Shown here: one piece after another, positions 40,281-47,714 of the stretch
Position numbering within the stretch: the first letter of the stretch is position 1
Layout: each line of letters begins with the position of its first letter
Source: an uncultured Collinsella sp.
GTDB taxonomy: Bacteria > Actinomycetota > Coriobacteriia > Coriobacteriales > Coriobacteriaceae
Assembly (NCBI GenBank): GCA_958348565.1
Contig: CATVZP010000005.1
Coordinates: forward strand, 1-50,941
Reading direction: 5' to 3'
Length of the DNA stretch: 50,941 nucleotides
Made by a program: the position numbers and the translations under genes
The notes under the pieces: generated by a model
Seen by the model: the letters and a program-made list of their open reading frames with translations, nothing else
Database searches by the model: none
Told to the model about the DNA's origin: nothing

Positions 40281-40622
40281 CTACAACGCAACGGCCCGCT
40301 GAACGGGAACGATCTTATCCAGCTCCGGCTCGATGCGCCTCTTCTCTGCCTCGAGGTCAAACGCCATCTGAGCGCGAAGCCAATAGCCATCCGTTAGGCC
40401 AAAGTAGCGGCAAAGGCGAAGATCGGTGTCAGCCGTAACACGACGCCTTCCCAAAATAATCTGCCCAATACGCTGTGCCGGAATCCCGGTCTCCTTAGCA
40501 AGGCGATATTGAGAAATGCCCATAGGAACAAGAAATTCCTCTTTGAGAAGTTCACCAGGAGTCACCGGCGACAGCAAATCGGGCGCGGTCTCATCACTTG
40601 TGATAATCGACGATTTCGACAT
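40281..40622 (-). CDS. higA: HigA-type antitoxin, XRE family
   Basis: A 113-residue protein with the HigA/VapI layout: TPGELLKEEFLVPMGISQYRLAKETGIPAQRIGQIILGRRRVTADT (about residues 22-66), an HTH whose recognition helix is around PAQRIGQIILGRR. LCRYFGLTDGYWLRAQMAFDLE follows, the typical family C terminus. It would neutralise the HigB toxin and repress the operon. ATG 40622 overlaps the 3' end of the toxin gene by 29 bp, as usual for higBA. Confidence 0.88.
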   Translation of the reverse strand: MSKSSIITSDETAPDLLSPVTPGELLKEEFLVPMGISQYRLAKETGIPAQRIGQIILGRRRVTADTDLRLCRYFGLTDGYWLRAQMAFDLEAEKRRIEPELDKIVPVQRAVAL

Positions 40623-40875
40623 TCCAAGCCATCCCCTGTCTCCACTCAAAACAGACCCGATAGCGCTCATTAACACGGATGCTATATTGACCAGCGCGAT
40701 CGCCCTTCAACGCTTCAAGACGATTGCCTGGCGGAACGCGAAGATCATCAAGCGAAGCGCAGATCTGCAGTTGGCGAATCTTCCTCAAGGCGACCCGCTC
40801 AAAAGGAATGAACTTCCTAATCCGCACACCCATTGCGAAGCGTTCAGTGTCTTCATCTTTATATGATGCAATCAT
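40594..40875 (-). CDS. higB: HigB-type toxin (RelE superfamily ribonuclease)
   Basis: A 93-residue RelE/ParE-fold toxin of the HigB type, expected to cut mRNA on the ribosome. It reads MIASYKDEDTERFAMGVRIRK, then LRKIRQLQICASLDDLRVPPGNRLEALKG and ends YSIRVNERYRVCFEWRQG with VEIVDYHK, the family's C-terminal strand with the conserved basic and aromatic residues. AAGGCG precedes the ATG. Toxin-first gene order with an overlapping antitoxin is as expected for higBA. Confidence 0.9.
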   Translation of the reverse strand: MIASYKDEDTERFAMGVRIRKFIPFERVALRKIRQLQICASLDDLRVPPGNRLEALKGDRAGQYSIRVNERYRVCFEWRQGMAWNVEIVDYHK

Positions 40876-40886
40876 AGTATCGCCTT

Positions 40887-40932
40887 ACGTTAATAACGTC
40901 AAACGTTTCTATAGACTTACATCTCTATTATA
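40887..40932 (-). promoter_or_regulatory. higBA promoter and operator
   Basis: A TATAAT -10 box reads on the minus strand at 40932-40927. Between it and the higB start lie two overlapping palindromes, ACGTTAATAACGT (40887-40899) and AACGTCAAACGTT (40895-40907), well placed for autorepression by HigA. Confidence 0.6.
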
Positions 40933-40976
40933 CCGTACATCTGTTCGTGTTTTCTAGAGCAGGTATCCTTCGCCAA

Positions 40977-42164
40977 TTAACCAAGCAGAAACAATCGTTT
41001 GTAGACATCGAGGCCTTTGAGCAGAATTTCCTCGCCAAAGAGCATGGTATCGGTATGCAGAGCGCTCGTGGCATAGGCGGGACAGCCATCCGAATCGCTC
41101 GGGTTTTCTTGTCCCTCTGGCACGCCCGTGCCCAGCAAGAAGAACACGCCCGGAAGATGGCGCTGATAGAACGCGAAGTCCTCGGCAATCAGCAGCGGCT
41201 CGTCCACAAGTTGCAGCTCGGACAAGGCAGGCGCAATGCAGGCAAACAGCTCGGGGTCGTTATCGACTGGCGGATAGCCCTCGGCAAAGTCGAGATCGTA
41301 CGTACAGCCTGTTGCGGCGCAGGCCTCGTCCAACACGCGGCGCACGCCCTCGCGCGCACGGTCGAACGTGCTGTCCGTAAACACGCGCAGGCTGCCAGCC
41401 ACATGGGCCTCCCCTGCCACCGCATTGCAGACGGTGCCGGCCTGCAACAGGCCGAACTTACCAATGCAGGGTTCATCGGCGCCCAACTCGTCCATGAGCT
41501 CGCGCTCGGAAACCAAGAACTTGGCAGCCGCCAATGCCGCATCGTGCGATTCGCCAACGGGAACGCCGTAGGTCTTGGCGATATGGATGCTCGTCCCATG
41601 AATGTGCACATGTGTCTCGCTCGAACGCGCCAGCAGCGGACCGGAACAACTCGCCAGCGTACCGGCAGGAAGATCGGGCCACACATGGAAACCAAAGATG
41701 CGGTCAACCCCATAGCGCTCGAACACGCCGCTCTCGCACACCGTCTTGGCGCCACCGGTCGTTTCCTCGGCAGGCTGGAACACGAAGAGCACGTTGCGCT
41801 TGATGGCGCCCGGCTGCTCACGAATCGTGCGGTCGACAAAAGTCGCCGCCGCGAGCGCCATGGCCATGTGACCGTCGTGACCGCACGCATGCATCTTACC
41901 GGGATGCGTCGAGGCAAAATCAGCTCCCGTCGCCTCCGCGATGGGCAGGGCGTCCATGTCGGCGCGAATCGCCGTGGCATGCGTAGCGCCCACACCGGCA
42001 TCGAAAAAGGCACAAACGCAGCTGGGACACGGATGGGTCACCTCGCAAGCGAGCGGCGCCAACACGCCCTCGATATAGGCGATAGTCTGCGGAAGATCGA
42101 AGTCGAGCTCCGGAATGCGATGGAGATCGCGCCGATAGCGACGGAGTTCTTGGAGCTCGGTCAT
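40977..42164 (-). CDS. M20 family amidohydrolase/peptidase
   Basis: A 395-residue metalloenzyme of the M20D (amidohydrolase/aminoacylase) branch. Motifs are HRIPELDFDLPQT, the metal-binding HACGHDGHMAMALAAA, and FQPAEETTGGAKTVCESG with the catalytic and metal Glu pair; a dimerisation domain lies in the middle. Members hydrolyse N-acyl or N-acetyl amino acids, including N-acetyl-L,L-DAP (DapL-type) in some bacteria. That is suggestive because the divergent operon makes lysine through an acetyl-type DapH. This enzyme could supply the N-acetyl-DAP deacetylase step missing from that operon; it is inference. AAAGGAACCTTT precedes ATG 42164. Confidence 0.87.
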   Translation of the reverse strand: MTELQELRRYRRDLHRIPELDFDLPQTIAYIEGVLAPLACEVTHPCPSCVCAFFDAGVGATHATAIRADMDALPIAEATGADFASTHPGKMHACGHDGHMAMALAAATFVDRTIREQPGAIKRNVLFVFQPAEETTGGAKTVCESGVFERYGVDRIFGFHVWPDLPAGTLASCSGPLLARSSETHVHIHGTSIHIAKTYGVPVGESHDAALAAAKFLVSERELMDELGADEPCIGKFGLLQAGTVCNAVAGEAHVAGSLRVFTDSTFDRAREGVRRVLDEACAATGCTYDLDFAEGYPPVDNDPELFACIAPALSELQLVDEPLLIAEDFAFYQRHLPGVFFLLGTGVPEGQENPSDSDGCPAYATSALHTDTMLFGEEILLKGLDVYKRLFLLG

Positions 42165-42315
42165 AAAGGTTCCTTTCATAGGTGCGCGCCAGTTGCCATC
42201 TTATTGTGCCGCAAGATTGCCACACCCTTATTTCCAGCATATCCCTGCATTTTTTAAACGTTATATACGAATACTCTTGTTTGGTAAAGTGTAACATGGT
42301 AGGGTCGTTACCACT

Positions 42316-42475
42316 TGATAGAGGCGCGGGCACGAAGATCCGCGGGCGAGTCGGCAGACTTTGACCCCGTGGGGAGGCGAAACCCGCCGAACTGGGTTTT
42401 TCGGGCACGAACAACCTGGTGGGCCTGCGGGAAACACCCGCAGGACTGTCTGCAGCAATGCGGGAGCGCTATCCG
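42316..42475 (+). promoter_or_regulatory. Lysine riboswitch (L box)
   Basis: The RNA begins GATAGAGGCGC (42317-42327) and closes with GAGCGCTATC, forming P1. Between them are the L-box landmarks: ACGAAGA followed by a CGAGT segment, GGGGAGGCGAAACCCGCCGAACTG (42371-42394; GC-rich P4-like box) and GGACTGTC near the 3' end. It is followed within 70 nt by lysA-dapA, which is the classic target. Downstream, 42521-42531 can pair with the 3' strand of P1 (42467-42477) over 11 bp, giving an alternative fold near the lysA start. No T-run terminator follows, so control may be at translation. Confidence 0.9.
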
Positions 42476-42544
42476 GACATTGGGTCCACGCTATGCGGAT
42501 TCGATGCGCAGATGGCGCCGTCTGGATAGCGAGGTTTACGGGAC

Positions 42545-44854
42545 ATGGCATTGACCCCCAACGAAGCGTACACGGCCAAACAGCCGTTTGTGGACAAGGA
42601 AACGCTCGAGCATATCGTCGAGCAGTTCCCTACGCCGTTTCATCTATACGACGAGGCGGGCATCCGCCGCAACATGCAAGAGGTGCGCGACGCCTTTGCG
42701 TGGAACCCGGGCTTTAAGGAGTACTTTGCCGTCAAGGCCAACCCTAACCCGGCACTCATCTCCATCCTCAACGAATACGGCTGCGGCTGCGATTGCTCGA
42801 GCTATACCGAGCTCATGATCGCCCGCTCGCTGGGTATCACCGGCCACGACATCATGTTCTCGTCCAACGACACGCCGGCTGCCGACTTTGAGCTCGCCGG
42901 CAAGTTGGGTGCCATCGTCAACTTTGACGACATCAGCCATATCGAGTTCTTTGAGCGCGTTGCGGGCCCTATCCCCAAGACGGTAAGCTGCCGCTTTAAT
43001 CCGGGCGGACTGTTCCAGCTCTCCAACGGCATCATGGATAACCCCGGCGACTCCAAGTACGGCATGACCACCGAGCAGCTCTTTGAGGCTTTCCGCATGC
43101 TCAAGGCCAAGGGCACCGAGAATTTTGGCATCCATGCCTTCCTTGCCAGTAACACCGTCACTAACGACTACTATCCCAAGCTCGCACGCATCCTCTTTAA
43201 ACTTGCCGTGCGCCTGGAGTGCGAGACCGGCGCACATGTCGCCTTTATCAATCTGTCCGGCGGTGTGGGTATCCCCTACCTGCCCGAGCAGCAGGCTAAC
43301 GACATCCACGCCATCGGCGAGGGCGTACACGCAGCCTACGACGAGATTCTGGTTCCTGCCGGCATGGGCGATGTGGCCATCTGCACCGAGATGGGCCGCT
43401 TTATGATGGGCCCCTACGGCTGCCTGGTCACCAAGGCCATCCACGAAAAGCAGATCTACAAGGACTATATCGGTGTCGACGCAAGTGCCGTCGATCTGAT
43501 CCGCCCTGCCATGTATGGTGCTTACCACCACATTACGGTAATTGGCCAGCCGGGTGGCGACGACAAGACCATAGCGCCCGTCACGGACATCTACGACATC
43601 ACGGGCAATCTGTGCGAGAACAACGACAAGTTCGCCATCGATCGCAAGCTGCCGCATATCGACATGGGCGACCTGCTTGTGATCCACGATACCGGCGCGC
43701 ACGGCTACTCCATGGGCTACAACTACAACGGACGCCTGCGATCCGCCGAGGTCCTGCTTCGCCCCGATGGCTCGGCAGATCTCATTCGTCGCGCCGAGCG
43801 CCCGGGCGACTACTTTGCCACGCTCGACGTGCTGCCGTGCGGACGCGAGCTGCTGGCAAAGTCGCGTGCCGAAAGTGCCCGCCGTCGCGCCCAAGACGAG
43901 CGCCTGGCCATCGCCGCTCAGTGGAACAAACGCATCCAGATCGCGGAATCGAAGGAGAAGAACATGGATATCCGCAATCTCGAGGGCTCAATCGTCGCCC
44001 TTGTTACGCCATTTAAAAAGGACGGCAGTGTCGACTTTGACGCACTCGAGCGCCTTGTCGATTTCCACCTGCAAAACGGCACTGACGCCATCCTCACCCT
44101 GGGCACCACCGGAGAGAGCGCCACGATGACCGATGACGAGGACAACTCCGTTGTCGCCGCCGTGGTCAAGCAGGTTGCAGGACGCGTCCCCGTCATCGCC
44201 GGCTCGGGCTCCAACTCCACGCAAACCATGCTCACCAAGTCGCTCACCTACCAGGGCTTGGGCGCCGATGGTCTGCTGCTCATTACCCCCTACTACAACA
44301 AGTCCAATGAAGAGGGCATCTATCAGCACTTTAAGACCGTCGCCGACGCCGTGGACATCCCCTGCATCCTGTACAACATCCCCGGCCGCTGCGGCTGCGG
44401 CATCAGCGAGCGCAACGTAGAGCGCTTGGCCGCGCACCCCAACATCATGGGTATTAAGGAAGCCTCGGGCAACGTCGCCTACGCGGCCAAGATCGCTCAC
44501 CTGCTGTCCGACGACTTCCGCATGTACTCGGGCGAGGATGCGCTGACCGTACCGCTCATGAGCCTGGGCGCCTCGGGCACCATCAGCGTGTGGGCCGACG
44601 TTCAGCCGCAGCTCGTGCATGACATGTGCCGCGCCTATCTGGACGGTGACGTGGCACGTGCCCGCGATATTCAAATTGCTGGCCAGCCGCTCATCAACGC
44701 CCTCTTTAGTGAGGTCAACCCCATCCCCGTTAAAGAAGCGCTCGCTCAGATGGGTATGATCGAAGCCAACTACCGCATGCCGCTTTGCTCCATGGCCAAC
44801 GACACGCGCGCTGCACTTACCGATGCTCTGAAGGGAGCTGGTCTGCTTGATTAA
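42545..44854 (+). CDS. lysA-dapA: Diaminopimelate decarboxylase fused in frame to dihydrodipicolinate synthase (LysA-DapA)
   Basis: One uninterrupted 769-codon frame encodes both enzymes. Residues 1-473 are the PLP enzyme LysA: YFAVKANPNP with Lys64, HAFLASNTV, GRFMMGPYG and the dimer-interface NLCENNDK. Residues 474-769 are DapA: VALVTPFKKDGSVDFDALE, TLGTTGESAT and the Schiff-base lysine in MGIKEASGN (Lys165 of DapA). There is no stop between them, yet GAAGGAG followed by ATG 43964 is a good internal start for a 296-residue DapA of normal length. So either a bifunctional fusion, a separately initiated DapA, or both may be made. The first enzyme ends pathway flux to lysine and the second starts it. 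Only a weak site (GAGG) precedes ATG 42545. Confidence 0.92.
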   Translation: MALTPNEAYTAKQPFVDKETLEHIVEQFPTPFHLYDEAGIRRNMQEVRDAFAWNPGFKEYFAVKANPNPALISILNEYGCGCDCSSYTELMIARSLGITGHDIMFSSNDTPAADFELAGKLGAIVNFDDISHIEFFERVAGPIPKTVSCRFNPGGLFQLSNGIMDNPGDSKYGMTTEQLFEAFRMLKAKGTENFGIHAFLASNTVTNDYYPKLARILFKLAVRLECETGAHVAFINLSGGVGIPYLPEQQANDIHAIGEGVHAAYDEILVPAGMGDVAICTEMGRFMMGPYGCLVTKAIHEKQIYKDYIGVDASAVDLIRPAMYGAYHHITVIGQPGGDDKTIAPVTDIYDITGNLCENNDKFAIDRKLPHIDMGDLLVIHDTGAHGYSMGYNYNGRLRSAEVLLRPDGSADLIRRAERPGDYFATLDVLPCGRELLAKSRAESARRRAQDERLAIAAQWNKRIQIAESKEKNMDIRNLEGSIVALVTPFKKDGSVDFDALERLVDFHLQNGTDAILTLGTTGESATMTDDEDNSVVAAVVKQVAGRVPVIAGSGSNSTQTMLTKSLTYQGLGADGLLLITPYYNKSNEEGIYQHFKTVADAVDIPCILYNIPGRCGCGISERNVERLAAHPNIMGIKEASGNVAYAAKIAHLLSDDFRMYSGEDALTVPLMSLGASGTISVWADVQPQLVHDMCRAYLDGDVARARDIQIAGQPLINALFSEVNPIPVKEALAQMGMIEANYRMPLCSMANDTRAALTDALKGAGLLD
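43964..44854 (+). CDS. dapA: Alternative internal start for DapA (4-hydroxy-tetrahydrodipicolinate synthase)
   Basis: Condenses pyruvate and aspartate semialdehyde. GAAGGAG sits 5-6 nt before ATG 43964 (MDIRNLEGSIVALVTPF), giving the usual 296-residue DapA. It is in frame with the upstream LysA, so this is an internal translation start inside the fused frame rather than a separate ORF. Listed to record the ribosome-binding site. Confidence 0.7.
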   Translation: MDIRNLEGSIVALVTPFKKDGSVDFDALERLVDFHLQNGTDAILTLGTTGESATMTDDEDNSVVAAVVKQVAGRVPVIAGSGSNSTQTMLTKSLTYQGLGADGLLLITPYYNKSNEEGIYQHFKTVADAVDIPCILYNIPGRCGCGISERNVERLAAHPNIMGIKEASGNVAYAAKIAHLLSDDFRMYSGEDALTVPLMSLGASGTISVWADVQPQLVHDMCRAYLDGDVARARDIQIAGQPLINALFSEVNPIPVKEALAQMGMIEANYRMPLCSMANDTRAALTDALKGAGLLD

Positions 44855-45587
44855 GACCGTCATTATGGGAACGGGCCGCATGGGCTCGCTCATCCGCACC
44901 ACCGCCGAGGGCGTTGTCGACGCCGCCGGTCAGCACGTTTTTGATATCGTCGCCCAGATTGGCTTCGATTTGAGCAAGCTCGAGAACGCACCGGCCGCCG
45001 ATGTAATCATCGACTTCTCGAACGTCGTGACCTTCGATGCCGTCGTCGCCTATGTCGAGCGCACGGGCGCCGCGTTGGTCTCGGGCACCACGGGCTACAC
45101 ACCCGATCAGATGGACCGCCTGCGCGAGCTGGGTCAGAATGCCCGCGTCATGCACTCGGGCAACTACTCTATCGGCATCGCCGCCCTGCGCCATCTGGTT
45201 GCCCAGGCCACGCGCGAACTGCCCGGCTTTGATTGCGAGATTGTCGAGACGCACCACAACCAAAAGGTCGACGCTCCCAGCGGCACCGCCAAGCTGCTAC
45301 TCGACGCCGTGGTCGAGGCCGAACCTGAGGCTGGCTATCATCCTGTTTACGGTCGTGAGGGCATGTGCGGCGCTCGCGATCCCAAGGAAATCGGCATGCA
45401 CTCACTACGCGGCGGCACCGTCGCCGGCGTGCACGAGGTGAGTTTCTTTGGCCAGGACGAGGAGGTCACGCTCACCCACCGCGCCACGAGCCGTCAGATC
45501 TTTGTCAACGGCGCCTTGGCGGCCGCGCAGAAGCTCGTCACCCGCGAACCCGGCTTCTATACGTTCGACCAGGTCATGTTTGCCTAA
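44847..45587 (+). CDS. dapB: 4-hydroxy-tetrahydrodipicolinate reductase
   Basis: A 246-residue NAD(P)H-dependent reductase. It has the Rossmann MGTGRMGSLI motif, VSGTTGYTPDQMD and the family signature ETHHNQKVDAPSGTAKLLL with catalytic His and Lys, followed by DPKEIGMHSLRGGTVAGVHEVSF. The start is TTG 44847 (read as MIKTVIMGTGRMG), preceded by GGGAG, and it overlaps the DapA stop by 8 nt, so translation is coupled. Next gene is dapH. Confidence 0.93.
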   Translation: MIKTVIMGTGRMGSLIRTTAEGVVDAAGQHVFDIVAQIGFDLSKLENAPAADVIIDFSNVVTFDAVVAYVERTGAALVSGTTGYTPDQMDRLRELGQNARVMHSGNYSIGIAALRHLVAQATRELPGFDCEIVETHHNQKVDAPSGTAKLLLDAVVEAEPEAGYHPVYGREGMCGARDPKEIGMHSLRGGTVAGVHEVSFFGQDEEVTLTHRATSRQIFVNGALAAAQKLVTREPGFYTFDQVMFA

Positions 45588-45626
45588 CCAGGTATCAACC
45601 GAATCCACCCAAAGGAGAGATAGCAA

Positions 45627-46346
45627 ATGAGCAACGCAGCCGAGATGGATGCACAGGAGATTATCAACTACATCGCCACCGCGCCCAAAAAGACGCCCGT
45701 CAAGCTGTACGTGCGCGAGAAGCCGGGCATGAAGGTCCAGTGGGGCAATGCACACGTCTACGGCGGTCGTCGTGGCAAGACCATCTTTGGCGACTGGGAT
45801 GAGCTCAAAGCCATCCTCGATGCCAATGCCGACTCCATCGACTACTACGACGTCGAGAATGACTGCCGCAACTCCGCCGTCCCCATGCTCGACCTTAAGG
45901 GCATCAACGCCCGCATCGAGCCGGGCGCGATCATCCGCGACCGCGTCGAGATCGGCGACCGCACCGTCATCATGATGGGCGCCATCATCAACATCGGCTC
46001 CGTTATCGGCGAGGGCTCTATGATTGATATGGGCGCCGTCCTGGGCGGCCGCGCAACCGTGGGCAAGAACTGCCACATCGGCGCCGGCACCGTACTGGCA
46101 GGCGTCGTTGAGCCCGCGAGTGCCACGCCCGTCATCATCGAGGATGATGTCATGATTGGCGCCAACGCCGTGGTCCTGGAGGGCGTGCACGTAGGCAAGG
46201 GTGCTGTCGTTGCCGCCGGTGCCGTATGCGTCGAGGACGTCCCCGCCGGCGCCGTCGTGGCCGGTGTCCCCGCCCGCGTTATCAAGATGCGCGACGAGAA
46301 GACTGACAGCAAGACCGGTCTCGAAGAGGGCCTGCGCCAGCTGTAG
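45627..46346 (+). CDS. dapH: Tetrahydrodipicolinate N-acetyltransferase
   Basis: A 239-residue left-handed beta-helix acyltransferase with an N-terminal helical domain (MDAQEIINYIATAPKKTPVK). Hexapeptide repeats follow (INARIEPGAIIRDRVEIGD, VIMMGAIINIGSVIGEG, VTVGKNCHIGAGTVLAG-like, ANAVVLEGVHVGKGAVVA). The acetyl rather than succinyl branch fits the DapH family. It acetylates tetrahydrodipicolinate at the third step of the N-acetyl DAP pathway. AAAGGAGAGATAGCAA precedes the ATG. It ends the lysA-dapA, dapB, dapH unit. Confidence 0.92.
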   Translation: MSNAAEMDAQEIINYIATAPKKTPVKLYVREKPGMKVQWGNAHVYGGRRGKTIFGDWDELKAILDANADSIDYYDVENDCRNSAVPMLDLKGINARIEPGAIIRDRVEIGDRTVIMMGAIINIGSVIGEGSMIDMGAVLGGRATVGKNCHIGAGTVLAGVVEPASATPVIIEDDVMIGANAVVLEGVHVGKGAVVAAGAVCVEDVPAGAVVAGVPARVIKMRDEKTDSKTGLEEGLRQL

Positions 46347-46347
46347 G

Positions 46348-46486
46348 GTTACGCGGTTTTACCAAACCGCGTAACAAGTCGACGCTGCAAACGCCCCTAG
46401 GCGGCAATCTGACGTTCAATCGTCGGGCATGACCAGAAGGTCAATGCCCTCCCCTTTCGCGTCACCTTGCTCGCCTAGGGGCGTTT
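46348..46486. repeat. Mosaic palindrome, family 1 copy F, with satellite hairpin
   Basis: The satellite hairpin (arms GTTACGCGGTTT and AAACCGCGTAAC, 46348-46375) has the same arms as copy D. The palindrome has perfect 15-nt arms AAACGCCCCTAGGCG (46389-46403) and CGCCTAGGGGCGTTT (46472-46486). Inside are the 22-nt block 46404-46425, identical to copy D's, a GGGCAT...ATGCCC hairpin and the 18-nt block 46454-46471, which has one difference from D. It starts at the dapH stop and lies between convergent genes. Confidence 0.85.
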
Positions 46487-46541
46487 TCGCTGGCGTATGC
46501 TCAACCTACGGCGCAATGTCGGCAACCAAGCCGAAAACAAA

Positions 46542-46577
46542 AAAGGCCGAAGTCCCGAAGGGTTTCGGCCTTTGTTT
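46542..46577 (-). terminator. Terminator of the nucleoid-associated protein gene
   Basis: AAAGGCCGAA and TTCGGCCTTT stem; on the minus strand it runs into TTTTTTGTTTTC, a good T-tract. Confidence 0.85.
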
Positions 46578-46598
46578 TCCGCAGCGTCCAAGCGCAGT

Positions 46599-47612
46599 TT
46601 ATCGGTTCTCGATGCTGCCGATGTTCTTGAGCTCGATGGAGATGAGGCCGTTGGGCTCGTTGACGAACTCGATGTATTCGGAGTTCGAACCCATCTCGGC
46701 CGGGAAGCTGATTTCGATACCCGTGTCGGTACGGATCTTATGATTGCGCACCGCCGCGCGTTCGACCTGCTTGCGCTCCACGGGCACACGCTCAGGCACT
46801 TTCTCCTCGGTCAGTGCCGCGCGCACGCTCTCCTTGATAACCGGTTCGTCCTCAAAGACCTCGTCGACGATATCCCAAGGCGGCAGCTCCTCGTCATCCT
46901 CAACCTTCTCGGCAACGGCAGCCTTAACCTTGGCGAGCGCTACAGCCGTGTTGGCACCGTGCTCCTCGGCGACTTCCTCGACCACACGCGTCACGGTGTC
47001 GATGACCTCCTTGCCCGATACGCCCGTGTCGCACTGCAGCAGGCCATCGGGGATAAGCATACGGTCCTCGCCGGCAATCTTGCGCTTCTTGTCCACGTAG
47101 CCGATCTCCATGGTACTCGCGCGCACGATGGCATAGCTCGGCACCTTTTGCGAGGGGTTCGGCAGAATGGCGTAGTGGCGCGCGATGTCGTTGCGCACCT
47201 CCCCCTCCTCGCGGCCCACTTCGTGCATAAAAGCCTGCTTGGAGCCCAGCAGCATCACGGCAAACCAGCGGGCATCCTCATCGTCGTCAAAATCGGCCAC
47301 GAGCACGTCGGTGGACTCGGCTTTCTCGGCTTTGGTGAGCTCGGAGGAAATAAACTCCGCAATCTGCTGCGACAGGTTAACGAACTCGCGCTCGCCAAAG
47401 AAATAGCCCTTAAGCTCGCCGCCAAACGCAGAGTTCTCGGCAAACGTGGCGCGTTTATTGTCGGCCGAGGTGCGGGCGCGGCGCAGATGCGTGGTCACGA
47501 AGTTGCGCACGGTACGACTCTCGATATCGAGCTCGCGCTGGCTCATGACGTTGACGGCAGAGTCAAAGTCCAGGATATGCAGAATCGCATGATTGATTTT
47601 CATATACGGCAT
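46599..47612 (-). CDS. Nucleoid-associated protein (37-kDa NdpA family)
   Basis: A 337-residue protein of the YejK/NdpA nucleoid-associated family. Seen are MKINHAILHILDFDSAVNVMSQRELD, HLRRARTSADNKRATF and a conserved middle with DVLVADFDDDEDARWFAVMLLGSKQAFMHEV, plus the family end GIEISFPAEMGSNSEYIEFVNEPNGLISIELKNIG. In E. coli it binds DNA and is near-dispensable. The start may be 47612 (MPYM) or ATG 47603 (MKINHAI), which is better spaced from AACGGA. It stands alone with a good terminator. Confidence 0.88.
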   Translation of the reverse strand: MPYMKINHAILHILDFDSAVNVMSQRELDIESRTVRNFVTTHLRRARTSADNKRATFAENSAFGGELKGYFFGEREFVNLSQQIAEFISSELTKAEKAESTDVLVADFDDDEDARWFAVMLLGSKQAFMHEVGREEGEVRNDIARHYAILPNPSQKVPSYAIVRASTMEIGYVDKKRKIAGEDRMLIPDGLLQCDTGVSGKEVIDTVTRVVEEVAEEHGANTAVALAKVKAAVAEKVEDDEELPPWDIVDEVFEDEPVIKESVRAALTEEKVPERVPVERKQVERAAVRNHKIRTDTGIEISFPAEMGSNSEYIEFVNEPNGLISIELKNIGSIENR

Positions 47613-47678
47613 TCCGTTCTAGATCGATTTCGGCACGAACCAGTATAGCGGTCGAGCCCACCCCAGGCGCATCGAAGA

Positions 47679-47711
47679 TTGGTGCATCGGGGACAGGTTG
47701 CTTTGCGCCAA
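47679..47711 (+). repeat. REP-like unit (GGGGACAGGTT core)
   Basis: TTGGTGCA and TGCGCCAA (one G-T pair) enclose TCGGGGACAGGTTGCTT. It ends 4 bp before the DUF2974 stop codon at 47715-47717, and a similar unit in the same orientation lies just upstream of that gene at 48893. Confidence 0.65.
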
Positions 47712-47714
47712 TGG

